A DNA stretch of 64,000 nucleotides, from the NCBI GenBank assembly GCA_044238605.1, contig JBIICY010000008.1, forward strand, positions 1 through 64,000. The letters run 5' to 3'. Source of the DNA: UBA10438 sp044238605 (lineage in GTDB: Bacteria > Bacteroidota > Ignavibacteria > Kapaibacteriales > Kapaibacteriaceae). A program made the translations under genes and the position numbers. Numbering within the stretch: the stretch's first letter is position 1; every line of letters begins with the position of its first letter. The notes below the pieces were generated by a model. The model did not search any database and was not told where the DNA came from. It worked only from the letters and a program-made list of their open reading frames with translations. This document shows positions 1 through 8,579 of this stretch, piece by piece.

Positions 1-118
1 TGCGTGATCGCCCGATGCGTGGGTACGATATGTGCGTGATCGCCCGATGCGTGTGTACGATATGTGCGTGATCGCCCGATGCGTGGGTACGATGTGTGCG
101 TGATCGCCCGATGATGAC
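1..118. repeat. 32-bp tandem repeat array (left edge)
   Basis: Units begin at 1, 33, 65 and 97, each opening TGCGTGATCGCCCGATG; the fourth unit breaks off at about 115. Copies differ by single bases (for example GGGTACG versus GTGTACG). The array probably continues past the left edge of the window. Single further copies of this unit are interleaved in the larger repeat that follows. There are no unique spacers, so it is not a CRISPR. No gene lies here. Confidence 0.9.
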
Positions 119-133
119 GTATCGCTATGATCC

Positions 134-505
134 GGGCGAGCCACCGGCTCGCCCCTACCGGCGTCGCTGCTCATGCCTGACGTATAACGATCGCCCGATG
201 CGTGGGTGCCACATGTGCGGGCGAGCCACCGGCTCGCCCCTACCGGCGTCGCTGCTCATGCCTGACGTATAACGATCGCCCGATGCGTGGGTACGATATG
301 TGCGTGATCGCCCGATGCGTGGGTGCCACATGTGCGGGCGAGCCACCGGCTCGCCCCTACCGGCGTCGCTGCTCATGCCTGACGTATAACGATCGCCCGA
401 TGTGTGGGTACGATATGTGCGTGATCGCCCGATGCGTGGGTGCCACATGTGCGGGCGAGCCACCGGCTCGCCCCTACCGGCGTCGCTGCTCATGCCTCAC
501 GTACA
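134..505. repeat. Composite 85/117-bp repeats with perfect hairpins
   Basis: Four copies of a perfect inverted repeat (stem GGGCGAGCC, loop ACC) lie at 134-154, 219-239, 336-356 and 453-473. Each is followed by a conserved tail reading CTACCGGCGTCGCTGCTCAT. Spacing is 85, 117 and 117 bp, and 117 is 85 plus one 32-bp unit of the array to the left, so the two repeat types are nested. The last copy forms the 3' end of the DUF417 gene. Because 117 is a multiple of three, long but spurious open frames run through the block on both strands. Confidence 0.9.
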
Positions 506-893
506 GCGCTGCACCTGCGGCAAGGAACACCAGGTTCTTGATGATGTACTGTCCCGCAAAGGAGAGGCCAAAGGGGATGCTGATGTATGACTCCTGCGGA
601 AGCATGATGAGGGGAGATAGTGTTCCTGCCATGTGCACGATAAACATGAGCATGGTAAACCTCGTAAGACGCGGCAGAAGAAAGCACAAGCCGATAAGTA
701 CTTCCCAGGTGCCGAGGTAGTAACTCACGTTAGGAATGTGTGTCCATGCGAGTGTTGCATCAACGAGTTCTTCTGCTGGACTCATATGCGCGATCTTGAG
801 AGCGCCAAACCAGCCTATCACGATGGCAAAGGCAATGCGTAGCATCCACTCTGTGTACCGGTCGAGTATAGATGCGATGCGTGTGCTGAGCAT
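474..893 (-). CDS. DUF417/DoxX-type membrane protein with repeat-derived C-terminus
   Basis: This 139-aa protein has about four hydrophobic segments (near residues 16-36, 58-76, 80-100 and 114-130) and resembles the DoxX/DUF417 (YkgB) family of small integral membrane proteins. Its GQYIIKNLVFLAAG segment is typical of the last helix. The physiological role is unknown. Its ATG overlaps the stop of the LolA-like gene upstream (ATGA), so translation is probably coupled. The final nine or so residues, ending HEQRRR, and the TAG stop lie inside the repeat block, so the native C-terminus has been replaced or overwritten. Family assignment is moderate. Confidence 0.75.
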   Translation of the reverse strand: MLSTRIASILDRYTEWMLRIAFAIVIGWFGALKIAHMSPAEELVDATLAWTHIPNVSYYLGTWEVLIGLCFLLPRLTRFTMLMFIVHMAGTLSPLIMLPQESYISIPFGLSFAGQYIIKNLVFLAAGAALYVRHEQRRR

Positions 894-1555
894 CAGAACG
901 TATACTTCGTATACCAGATCTGGACGGTTGCCTTGGTCTTGCCGTTCTTCGATGTCTGCTTCTTTGGCGTTGACTGTTCGTCAAAATCACCCGTGATGGA
1001 GCGTGGAATCTCAAAGGCTGGAACGTCCATCATAAGCTTGATATAGCTTGGCAGACAATACGCTGCTGCTTTGGGATTATCGTACGTCAGCTCTGCTGTT
1101 ACCGATCCACCGGCCTTCGTTGTCGAGGTAACCTTGCGCGCAAGAAGTGATGCTTCGTCAATCCACAATGTTGCAACAACGATGTTCGATGCTTCATCGG
1201 CAGGGAGCACTTTCACCTTGCGAAGGGGCTTACCAGATACTGTTTCAGTGCCCATGTCCACGGCTGCATAGCCCCCTTGGAGAATGTTCAGCGCATTGAG
1301 TTCTGGACCCTGCTTGGGAAGCATGGCAAAGGACTTCGATTCGATCTTTGTGGTGTTCGGCGCCTTGAACGTGAGCTTTGCATCTGCATCCGGCACCTTC
1401 ATAAAGGGGATGTCTACCTTGAGCTTGAGGTCTGCCGTATACTTCTTTACTGACTGCATGCGCTTCTTCATTGCTTCGAGCAGTGCGTTAGCATCCATCG
1501 CAGCATGCGCAGAGACGGCGGCAACAAGAAAGGCAAGAGCAATAGCGCGAATCAT
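893..1555 (-). CDS. LolA-like periplasmic protein
   Basis: The 220-aa product starts MIRAIALAFLVAAVSAHA, a clear Sec signal peptide, and continues as a beta-rich domain like the LolA/LolB fold of outer-membrane lipoprotein carriers. This start was preferred to a longer frame because it begins at the signal peptide and its ATG overlaps the permease stop (ATGA). Being last-but-one in an ABC-exporter operon, it may hand a hydrophobic substrate from the inner-membrane exporter across the periplasm; that role is inference. A paralogue of similar size lies at 33589-34320. Length (about 200 aa mature) fits the family. Confidence 0.7.
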   Translation of the reverse strand: MIRAIALAFLVAAVSAHAAMDANALLEAMKKRMQSVKKYTADLKLKVDIPFMKVPDADAKLTFKAPNTTKIESKSFAMLPKQGPELNALNILQGGYAAVDMGTETVSGKPLRKVKVLPADEASNIVVATLWIDEASLLARKVTSTTKAGGSVTAELTYDNPKAAAYCLPSYIKLMMDVPAFEIPRSITGDFDEQSTPKKQTSKNGKTKATVQIWYTKYTF

Positions 1556-2391
1556 GTCAGGATATCCTTTCGGCGGATAACGATGTGCGTTGCAACAAAA
1601 CAACCAACGATGTGGAGGAGAAGAACAGAGAACGATGTTGCTACACGTTGCCAATTGATTGGGTCGTCGAAGAATAACTTCCACGCATTCATGTGCGTGG
1701 TAAAGAAGAGCGGACGCACATAGTCGAACAGTGGAACGTCGATCGCCGAGATGATCGTCATCACGATGATCAGTGCCATCGTTGTCATGATCGGCCCAAT
1801 GGCATTCTCAACAAGCGCAGAGCAGAGAAATGCAATGCTGGCAACGGTGATCATACCAAGCGCTGCCCATGAGTAGGCAAATCCAAAGCGCCACAAAAGA
1901 TCATGCACTGGAATCACGGTGATCTTCTGCCGAATCACCAGCAGATCTCCCGTGCCCATAATCGATGTGCCAAGGCCAAGGGACAGGGCAGCCATGCAGG
2001 CTACGAGCAAAATCGTATACGTGAGCGCCGCCATGTACTTCGCATTTACCATCGTTGAGCGCGATAGGGGGCGAGTAAGTAACACGCGGTACGTTCCCGC
2101 TGCAGCTTCACCGGCAAGCACTTCACCGGCAACGAGTGTAATCAGAAACGGTACATGCACGTAGAGCGAACTCAGGATGATGAAGGCTACTGCATAGCCG
2201 TTCATCAGGTTGCCGTTGATGTCGAAGTTCTGCGACAAACCCTGAGTGGCAAAGCTTAGGAACTTGCCGCCTTCGACGCTCATAGCAACTACGACTACGG
2301 GAATCAGAAAGGCAAGTGCCATAAAGCCGATGAAGGTTCTCCACTTTGAGAACACTTTCGACATCTCTACACGATAGGCGGTCAGAATCAT
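1552..2391 (-). CDS. ABC-2 type transporter permease
   Basis: This 279-aa integral membrane protein starts MILTAYRVEMSKVF and has six hydrophobic segments (for example FMALAFLIPVVVVAM near residue 23 and FIILSSLYVHVPFLITLVAG near 75). The layout, with a conserved GEAAAGTYRVLLTRPLSR segment after the second helix, is that of ABC-2 permeases of the GldF/NosY type. The start was chosen at the ATG overlapping the stop of the ATPase gene; the longer upstream frame has no membrane-protein character. It pairs with the adjacent ATPase; substrate unknown. Confidence 0.85.
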   Translation of the reverse strand: MILTAYRVEMSKVFSKWRTFIGFMALAFLIPVVVVAMSVEGGKFLSFATQGLSQNFDINGNLMNGYAVAFIILSSLYVHVPFLITLVAGEVLAGEAAAGTYRVLLTRPLSRSTMVNAKYMAALTYTILLVACMAALSLGLGTSIMGTGDLLVIRQKITVIPVHDLLWRFGFAYSWAALGMITVASIAFLCSALVENAIGPIMTTMALIIVMTIISAIDVPLFDYVRPLFFTTHMNAWKLFFDDPINWQRVATSFSVLLLHIVGCFVATHIVIRRKDILT

Positions 2392-3305
2392 GCAGTCTCC
2401 CGTGTAAGCGAGATGAAGTATTCTTCGAGAGACCGCACAGGTGTAACTGCCCGCAACGGAATGTCGGCAGTAGCTAGTGAGGCAACTACACCTGGAATGT
2501 CCTGCCTGTTCAGCATGATGATGATCTCTTGATCGGTCGACGATTGTATCCACTCTCCATCGGGTGTTGCGCGAAGCACCTCGAGTGCTCGTGGTACATC
2601 AGTTGTCTCGATCGTTACCTTCAGACGTCCTGCATTGAGAAGCTCTTGTACAGATCCTTCAATGATCGTCTTACCACGATTGATGATCACCATGCGGTTT
2701 GCCGTGAGTTCTACCTCTGGCAGAATGTGTGATGAGAGAAACACGGTCTTCTTATGGTCGTGTGCAAGCTCCAAGATCAGATCGCGCATGTCAACCATGC
2801 CCTGAGGGTCGAGTCCGGTAGATGGCTCGTCGAGTACGATCAGGTCCGGATTATGGATCAACGCCTGGGCGAGCCCAAGACGCTGCTTCATGCCGTGTGA
2901 AAAGGTCTTTACCTTGCTCTCGGCACGTTCACCCAATCCAACAATCCCTAAAACGCGGTTTACGTTCGCTTTTGAAGCATCGGCGCCGCTTAACCTTCCG
3001 AGCAACTCAAGATTGCGTCGGGCAGAGAGGTAATTGTAAAAGTCGGGACGTTCAACGATAGCGCCAACACGGCGCAGAATCTCTGAGCGGTGCTCGTTGA
3101 GAGATTGACCAAAGATGCGAATGTCGCCAGACGTTGGACGTATGAGCGACATCATCATGCGGATGGTTGTGCTCTTGCCAGCCCCGTTCGGCCCCAGAAA
3201 ACCGTATACGTCACCCTGCTCAACTGTAAGGTTCAGATCACGCACGGCGTGAAACGATCCGTAGTGTTTGGCAAGGTGAGAAATCTCGATGATGGGTGTT
3301 GGCAT
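2388..3305 (-). CDS. ABC transporter ATP-binding protein
   Basis: A 305-aa ATPase with Walker A GPNGAGKST (about residue 39), the signature region FSHGMKQRLGLAQAL, where the usual LSGGQ is read as SHGMK, and Walker B LIVLDEPSTGLDP. This variant signature and the C-terminal regulatory extension (about residues 225-305) are typical of ATPases serving ABC-2 exporters (GldA/NatA/CcmA-like). It overlaps the permease by 4 bp and follows murD by 5 bp. It most likely energises export of a hydrophobic or envelope compound. Confidence 0.92.
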   Translation of the reverse strand: MPTPIIEISHLAKHYGSFHAVRDLNLTVEQGDVYGFLGPNGAGKSTTIRMMMSLIRPTSGDIRIFGQSLNEHRSEILRRVGAIVERPDFYNYLSARRNLELLGRLSGADASKANVNRVLGIVGLGERAESKVKTFSHGMKQRLGLAQALIHNPDLIVLDEPSTGLDPQGMVDMRDLILELAHDHKKTVFLSSHILPEVELTANRMVIINRGKTIIEGSVQELLNAGRLKVTIETTDVPRALEVLRATPDGEWIQSSTDQEIIIMLNRQDIPGVVASLATADIPLRAVTPVRSLEEYFISLTRETA

Positions 3306-3310
3306 GACTG

Positions 3311-4639
3311 TTAGAGTTGCTGCACAGCCTGTTTAAAGGCTCTGCCACGCTCTTCAAAGTTGGCAAACATGTCAAACGACTTACATGCCGGCGAAAACAG
3401 CACAACATCGTCGTTGTGTGAGATGTCCATAGCTGCACGCACGGCATCTTCTAGGGAGTCTGCCTTAACGCAGCGCTTGGTTGTGCACCAATGGTTAAAG
3501 ATCGCGTCTGCTTCTTCTCCAATACAGACAATGGCTTTTACGTTGTCTGCTACCAAATCGTTCAGAGACGCATAATCATTATTGTCGCCACGTCCGCCGG
3601 CGATCCACACGATCGGACGATCGTAGCTGGAGAGGGCATACCATGTTGCGTTAACGTTTGTTGCTTTGGAGTCGTTAACAAACCGAACACCTTTTACGAT
3701 GCGGGTGTTTTCGAGACGGTGTTCTACACCGTTAAACGACATGAGGGAATCGCGGATGTCTTCGTTGCGGACTTCGAAAGCCCGCGCCGCGAGTGTTGCT
3801 GCCATGGAGTTTGCTGCGTTGTGCACTCCAGGCAATCCAAGACGACGCAATGACATGAGTGTCTCCTCTGAATGCTGCTTGTCTCGGAGTATGATTTCAC
3901 CCCCCCGGATGAATGCCCCTTCAACGTCGTGTTCAACACTGAAAAAGCGTACCATACCTCGAGCTACCGATGCTGCGTTTGCTGCATTTGCATCATCGGC
4001 ATTCAAAATTACAATGTCATCTTCGTTTTGGTGGCGGACAATTTTCCACTTTGAATTAACGTATTGGGAAAACGTTCCGTGATAGGAGAGATGATCCGGT
4101 GTGATGTTCAGGATCATGCTTACATACGGACGAAATGTCGTGGTCGTATCGAGCTGATAACTACTACACTCTGTTACAATGATCGTGTCGTCCGACACGC
4201 TACCGACCAGGCTACTCAGCGGCGTCCCGATATTACCGGCCGTTACTGCCTTCTTTCCGCATCCCTGCAGAACGTGCGCTGTAAGAGCTGTCGTCGTAGT
4301 CTTGCCGTTTGTACCCGTAATGGCAACGATTGGATTGTTCAGAAACCTGCTGGCAAATTCCAATTCACCAATCACCTCTATGCCTAACCGCTCGGCTTCC
4401 TGGCGAAGAGGATTGCTAGGGGGCACCCCTGGCGAGAGAATGATGAGGTCTGATCTAAGGGCTGCGTCGGTATGACCGCTAAACTCATGGTCGATGCCGC
4501 GCTCGCGCAAATGCGCAATGGCCGATGCGCTGGCCTCTTCAGGCTTTGCATCGCTTACAAAAACACTGTGTCCTTGACGCTGAGCAAGCTCTGCAGCGGC
4601 AATGCCGCTCTTAGCCGCTCCAATAACGGTAACTCGCAT
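3311..4639 (-). CDS. murD: UDP-N-acetylmuramoylalanine--D-glutamate ligase
   Basis: MurD adds D-glutamate to UDP-MurNAc-L-Ala in the cytoplasm, an ATP-dependent step of peptidoglycan precursor synthesis. The 442-aa protein has the N-terminal Rossmann-like domain (VIGAAKSGIAAAELA), the ATP loop GTNGKTTTT near residue 108, the Mur ligase central domain and the family-typical ending ACKSFDMFANFEERG. Length is normal. It sits alone, outside any dcw cluster, between polyprenyl diphosphate synthase (lipid carrier precursor) and an ABC exporter, so this part of the operon has a cell-envelope theme. Confidence 0.95.
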   Translation of the reverse strand: MRVTVIGAAKSGIAAAELAQRQGHSVFVSDAKPEEASASAIAHLRERGIDHEFSGHTDAALRSDLIILSPGVPPSNPLRQEAERLGIEVIGELEFASRFLNNPIVAITGTNGKTTTTALTAHVLQGCGKKAVTAGNIGTPLSSLVGSVSDDTIIVTECSSYQLDTTTTFRPYVSMILNITPDHLSYHGTFSQYVNSKWKIVRHQNEDDIVILNADDANAANAASVARGMVRFFSVEHDVEGAFIRGGEIILRDKQHSEETLMSLRRLGLPGVHNAANSMAATLAARAFEVRNEDIRDSLMSFNGVEHRLENTRIVKGVRFVNDSKATNVNATWYALSSYDRPIVWIAGGRGDNNDYASLNDLVADNVKAIVCIGEEADAIFNHWCTTKRCVKADSLEDAVRAAMDISHNDDVVLFSPACKSFDMFANFEERGRAFKQAVQQL

Positions 4640-4647
4640 ACGCGAAG

Positions 4648-5682
4648 TTAACTCTTCCGGTTCATCAGAAGTTTCCCGAGCATGCCCATGCGGTCGCGCG
4701 CTTCGGTTTCCGGCAGAGAGCCAAGATGGGCAAATGCCTCCGACGTGCGGTTTTCCACAATGGCTTTGGCATCGGAGATCACGTTGTAGTGATGCATCAT
4801 ATCGATCACCGCCGGCACGGATTCGCGCGGCAGGCCGTTTTGGGCAAAGAAGGAGTAGATCAGCTCGCGGTGTTCTTCAGTTGCCGAAGTGTTCTCGCGA
4901 ACGCGGCGGGCGCATTCCAGCACGAGCCATGTGCGCTTGCCTTCTACAATGTCGCCGCCGGGCTGTTTGCCAAACGACTCCGATCCGAACAGATCGAGGA
5001 TGTCGTCCTGCACCTGAAACGCAATGCCAATCTCTCGGGCAAACATCCGAAGCGCTTCGACGCGTCCGTTTGTTGCGCCCCCTACATTTGCGCCAATCGC
5101 TACCGACATCTCTAACAGCCGCGCTGTCTTGCGTTCGATCATCGCAAAGTACTCGTCGGCTGTTACATCGGCCCGCTGCATAAAGTCCATATCAAGGGCC
5201 TGGCCGTCGCAGACGTCGATAAGTCCCGTTGAGAACGAATCAACCACATCAAGCGGACGCGGCGCGTGGTGTGCGCTGCGCAGGAGCAGGCGCATGGCCA
5301 TGCCCATCATCACGTCGCCAGAAAGAATCGCCGTGTTGGTGTCCCACTTTACATGCACCGTCTCACGTCCACGCCGCTTCGCAGAACTGTCCATGATATC
5401 ATCATGCACCAGCGTAAAGTTGTGCAGCAACTCAACTGCAACAGCAGCAGGGAGTGCAACGGCACGATCGCCGCCGACGCATTCACAAGCGAGTAGTGTA
5501 AGCACTGGACGTATACGTTTGCCGCCGCCTTCGAAGAGGTAATGTACCGGATCGTACAGGCAGCCGGGCTCGTCGAATTCATCGAGAGCACTTAGGAGAG
5601 CCCCCTCTACTTCTTCGAGGTAGGGGGCTAATTCTTCTTGCGAGGTGTTGGCCATCGGTGCAGCGGTGGTCAATGATGACAT
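4648..5682 (-). CDS. Polyprenyl (geranylgeranyl/octaprenyl-type) diphosphate synthase
   Basis: A trans-prenyltransferase that condenses IPP with allylic diphosphates. Both aspartate-rich motifs are present: LVHDDIMD (first, DDxxD) and QVQDDILDLFG (second), plus the FEGGGKRIRP substrate-binding segment near residue 50. At 344 aa it is of usual size; chain length of the product cannot be read reliably. It follows the type 2 IPP isomerase, giving an isoprenoid pair. The ATG at 5682 would overlap that gene by 13 bp; a second ATG at 5655 (MANTSQEE) leaves a 14-bp gap and is equally plausible. Confidence 0.9.
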   Translation of the reverse strand: MSSLTTAAPMANTSQEELAPYLEEVEGALLSALDEFDEPGCLYDPVHYLFEGGGKRIRPVLTLLACECVGGDRAVALPAAVAVELLHNFTLVHDDIMDSSAKRRGRETVHVKWDTNTAILSGDVMMGMAMRLLLRSAHHAPRPLDVVDSFSTGLIDVCDGQALDMDFMQRADVTADEYFAMIERKTARLLEMSVAIGANVGGATNGRVEALRMFAREIGIAFQVQDDILDLFGSESFGKQPGGDIVEGKRTWLVLECARRVRENTSATEEHRELIYSFFAQNGLPRESVPAVIDMMHHYNVISDAKAIVENRTSEAFAHLGSLPETEARDRMGMLGKLLMNRKS

Positions 5683-6698
5683 ACAATGTTTTCAGTGGTT
5701 CGTAATTGCTCGAGTGAGCCGGACCCTGAAAGAAACATCATTTGTCGGATCTGGAGTTCCCAGCTGCGTACAAGTTGCAAAATTGCCGCGGTTCCACCCT
5801 CATGTTGTGCTAATAATATCGGACGCGCTGCTCCGGCCACGGTTGCACCTAGTGCCACGGCCTTGGCGATATCCACGCCACTCATGATGCCACCAGAGGC
5901 AATCAGCGTTGGCACGATGCCCCTGCATTGCACAAGGGCTTCTGCCGTGGGTATGCCCACGTCCCAGAGGTGTTCAACGGTATTGGGGTGTGGGTGACGC
6001 TTGATCTCGACGGCCGACCACGATGTGCCGCCAGCCCCTGCAACATCGATAATGCTCACGCCGACCTCTGCCAGGCGCTTTGCTACTGACCCCGATATAC
6101 CTGCACCAACTTCTTTGATAACTACTGGTACAGGCGAGTGTTCCACAAGCCATGCGATTGCATCGGTTACACCGCGATACTCTGGCTCTCCCTCGGGCTG
6201 CGCGAGCTCCTGTAGGGGATTAAGGTGCACGGCCAATGCCGAAGCGCCGATCATGTCTACGGCAGTATCTACCATATCTGCGAGCGTGCCAGCACGTTTC
6301 CAGCGCACGGCCTGCACAGCGCCGATGTTGGCAAGGATGGGGACGCTATCGGAGAATTGTCTTACAACTGTAAACGACTCCCGATGTTCGTCCGATTCCA
6401 GACATGCCCGCATCGAGCCAACGCCCATGGCGATGCCGAGCTCGTTGCATGCCTCTGCTAGATCACGGTTAATCCGTGCAGCATCGGGGTAGCCCCCTGT
6501 CATACCCGTGATCATGAGCGGCAGCTTGAGCGTTCTGCCCAGAAACTGCGTCTGCGTAGAGATCTCTGCAAGATCGATCTCGGGAAGTGCGTTGTAGACG
6601 AACTCCCAGTCATCAAAGGACGTCCCTTTGCGACGAAACCGTACGTCTTCCTGCAGCGCTATGCGCACATGATCTTCTTTGCGAGAATGAACAGACAT
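5670..6698 (-). CDS. fni: Type 2 isopentenyl-diphosphate delta-isomerase (FMN-dependent)
   Basis: Converts IPP to DMAPP using FMN and NAD(P)H. The 342-aa TIM-barrel protein starts with the family hallmark SRKEDHVRIAL and has PLMITGMTGGY, the AVHLNPLQELAQPEGE substrate loop with its conserved Q and E, and the late glycine-rich GGIMSGVDIAKAVALGA phosphate-binding strand. Gene order dprA-fni-prenyl synthase-murD with short gaps suggests one transcript. Type 2 rather than type 1 isomerase is the rule in many FCB bacteria. Confidence 0.95.
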   Translation of the reverse strand: MSVHSRKEDHVRIALQEDVRFRRKGTSFDDWEFVYNALPEIDLAEISTQTQFLGRTLKLPLMITGMTGGYPDAARINRDLAEACNELGIAMGVGSMRACLESDEHRESFTVVRQFSDSVPILANIGAVQAVRWKRAGTLADMVDTAVDMIGASALAVHLNPLQELAQPEGEPEYRGVTDAIAWLVEHSPVPVVIKEVGAGISGSVAKRLAEVGVSIIDVAGAGGTSWSAVEIKRHPHPNTVEHLWDVGIPTAEALVQCRGIVPTLIASGGIMSGVDIAKAVALGATVAGAARPILLAQHEGGTAAILQLVRSWELQIRQMMFLSGSGSLEQLRTTENIVCHH

Positions 6699-6709
6699 GC
6701 AAACCTTGG

Positions 6710-7732
6710 TTATCGTCGAACAACAAACCGCTCGCCAGCTAACTGCGTCACGAACCCTAAAAGTTCAAACTCCAGCAGCTTACTACGTGCACTGGCTACA
6801 TCACATGCAAACATCGCGCAAAACTCATCAAGGTAATGAGGCGCCCCATCATCGATAGACTGCAGCTCTACCGGCAGTCGCGCTATAGGCAACAGACCTG
6901 CCTGCGGCACAACCGTAACCGACGAACTCGAGAGCAGCATTTCTGCCTTGCCTGAAGCGCACAGTGCATTGCAGCCCTCGCTTCTAGCCGACGTGATAGG
7001 ACCAGGCACGGCATAGAGCGGTTTACCCTGCTGCAGAGCAAACTCTGCCGTGATAAGTGCTCCGCCCCTTGACTTACTCTCAATAACAACCACAGCATCA
7101 GAGAGTGCCGCGATGATCCTGTTTCGAGCGGGAAAGGCAGGGGGCAGGGCAGCAACCCCACACGGATGCTCAGAGACCACTGCTCCGTGTCCACTCGAAA
7201 TGCGTCGCGCCAAATCGCTTGCTGTTTTCGGCGTAATGCGATCGATACCACTGGCAATCACTGCAATGGTGGGCGTATTGTTCTGGATGGCAGCCTCGTG
7301 TGCGATCGTATCGACGCCGTTAGCTAAACCGCTCACGATAACCGTCCCGCTGCGTGCCCAGTCTGCCACGAGCATTCTTGTTACCGGCAACCCATACTGA
7401 TGCGTACACTGACGTGTGCCCACAACCCCTACGCTGTGCATTGCAGCATCGGGCAACGTGCCTGCAACAAACAAGACCGACGGCGGATTTGCTATCTGCC
7501 GAAGACGCGACGGATATGCAGCGTCAACGATCGTAACGATCGTTACATCATGCTTGGAGCACCGCTCGCGCTGCTCATCACACAGGCGCTCTAGATCGGA
7601 GGGCATTGCCCCCAGCATAGCGAGCGCATCCTGCAGCACATCGCATGCATGCGCAAGCCGAATGATTTCATCGTTGGTAACCCCGCCCAGAAGACGCAGC
7701 GCAAGAACATCATCAGAAGTCAACATCAGCAT
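6710..7732 (-). CDS. dprA: DNA-processing protein DprA
   Basis: DprA binds incoming single-stranded DNA during natural transformation and loads RecA. The 340-aa protein has the Rossmann-like core: GVVGTRQCTHQYG, IVSGLANGVDTIAHEAA, PPAFPARNRIIAALSDAVVVIE, SRGGALITAEFALQQGK and AVPGPITSARSEGCN. The C-terminal about 50 residues fit the winged-helix DML1-like domain. It heads the minus-strand array that runs to the left edge. With comF at 14587-15318 it hints at competence, although DprA is also found in non-competent bacteria. Confidence 0.95.
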   Translation of the reverse strand: MLMLTSDDVLALRLLGGVTNDEIIRLAHACDVLQDALAMLGAMPSDLERLCDEQRERCSKHDVTIVTIVDAAYPSRLRQIANPPSVLFVAGTLPDAAMHSVGVVGTRQCTHQYGLPVTRMLVADWARSGTVIVSGLANGVDTIAHEAAIQNNTPTIAVIASGIDRITPKTASDLARRISSGHGAVVSEHPCGVAALPPAFPARNRIIAALSDAVVVIESKSRGGALITAEFALQQGKPLYAVPGPITSARSEGCNALCASGKAEMLLSSSSVTVVPQAGLLPIARLPVELQSIDDGAPHYLDEFCAMFACDVASARSKLLEFELLGFVTQLAGERFVVRR

Positions 7733-7850
7733 TCCCTTTTATGTCATAGTGCCTCGAAAGGCAGGGAATGTGAAGAGGGACGGGAAGCACCTTCTCACCT
7801 TCTTCTCTGCGGGCCCCTTGCTCGAAGTGCTTCGATAACAACCCAAAGCC

Positions 7851-7858
7851 TATCTTTG
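7851..7858 (+). promoter_or_regulatory. Bacteroidota-type -7 box TATCTTTG
   Basis: Exact match to the TAnnTTTG consensus, 35 nt upstream of the lipoprotein ATG at 7894. No convincing -33 TTTG is visible at the usual spacing. The 7733-7893 spacer between dprA and this gene holds nothing else I can name. Confidence 0.5.
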
Positions 7859-7893
7859 CCGCGAAGCAACGCTCCAACAAAAATCGGTTAATC

Positions 7894-8565
7894 ATGAAGT
7901 CCCTCGTTCTGTTCTTCGCTACAGCTCTATTTCTTGCATCCTGCTCCGACCCAGTTGAGCCAACACCTACTGCGCCTATTGTGCCTGGTGTTGGGTCAAC
8001 ATTCTCGTATGCAACGTACAATACGAACGAGCGTGGAGAGAAGATCACTGGCACTGATGGCCAGTTTGTAACGACTGTTGTTGCGAATAATTCCACAGTT
8101 AGTGGCAACAGTGGGGTGTGGTCAATCGCTGGACCTAACACCGATACGATGTGCTTCAACATTGATACGTACAAAGACCTTGGCTTTCGTACGAACACAG
8201 TTGGCGAGACGTATTTCGATACAACCTGGGTGCGGTTGGCAATTGAGACCGGCGTTGAAGGAACAGTATCTACGAGCGAAAGTTTGAATGGGGTTCGAAC
8301 GGTAAAGTCTGTCACGTGTCAGCCAGGTGGCTTACTCTCGTTTACGATTGCTGGCAAGACGATAGTTACACACTCGTTCAAGATCACGTACTCGATCGTA
8401 CAAACCACAAACAATGTAGAGACCTCTAACGTGTCTCGCGCCGTTGCTGTATGGTATGCTCCATCGCTCGGTACGTTCGTCAGGCGTACAACGCTCCCAC
8501 AAACATGGCTTGGGAAGCAGATCAGTGGTCAGGTCGAAGAACTAACTGGATTTACGCTGAAGTAG
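7894..8565 (+). CDS. Hypothetical lipoprotein
   Basis: The 223-aa product begins with a type II signal peptide ending in LASC (predicted lipidated Cys at residue 17), followed by a Thr/Pro-rich linker (PVEPTPTAPIVPG) and a beta-rich domain of about 180 residues with no family I recognise. It is a monocistronic plus-strand gene between two long minus-strand arrays, with its own promoter box 35 nt upstream. An envelope location is likely; function unknown. Confidence 0.75.
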   Translation: MKSLVLFFATALFLASCSDPVEPTPTAPIVPGVGSTFSYATYNTNERGEKITGTDGQFVTTVVANNSTVSGNSGVWSIAGPNTDTMCFNIDTYKDLGFRTNTVGETYFDTTWVRLAIETGVEGTVSTSESLNGVRTVKSVTCQPGGLLSFTIAGKTIVTHSFKITYSIVQTTNNVETSNVSRAVAVWYAPSLGTFVRRTTLPQTWLGKQISGQVEELTGFTLK

Positions 8566-8579
8566 GATTGTTCCTCGAT

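Noticed and set aside
1..130. CRISPR array
   Set aside because: The 32-bp units abut one another directly without unique spacers, and no cas gene is near.
155..720. Open frames with 39-residue protein repeats on both strands
   Set aside because: They arise because the 117-bp repeat is a multiple of three; both strands are open, composition is Arg/Pro-rich, no start signal or family is seen, and one overlaps the DUF417 gene.
7713..8315. 200-aa minus-strand frame opposite the lipoprotein gene
   Set aside because: It is the antisense shadow of a gene with a proper signal peptide, lipobox and promoter box.
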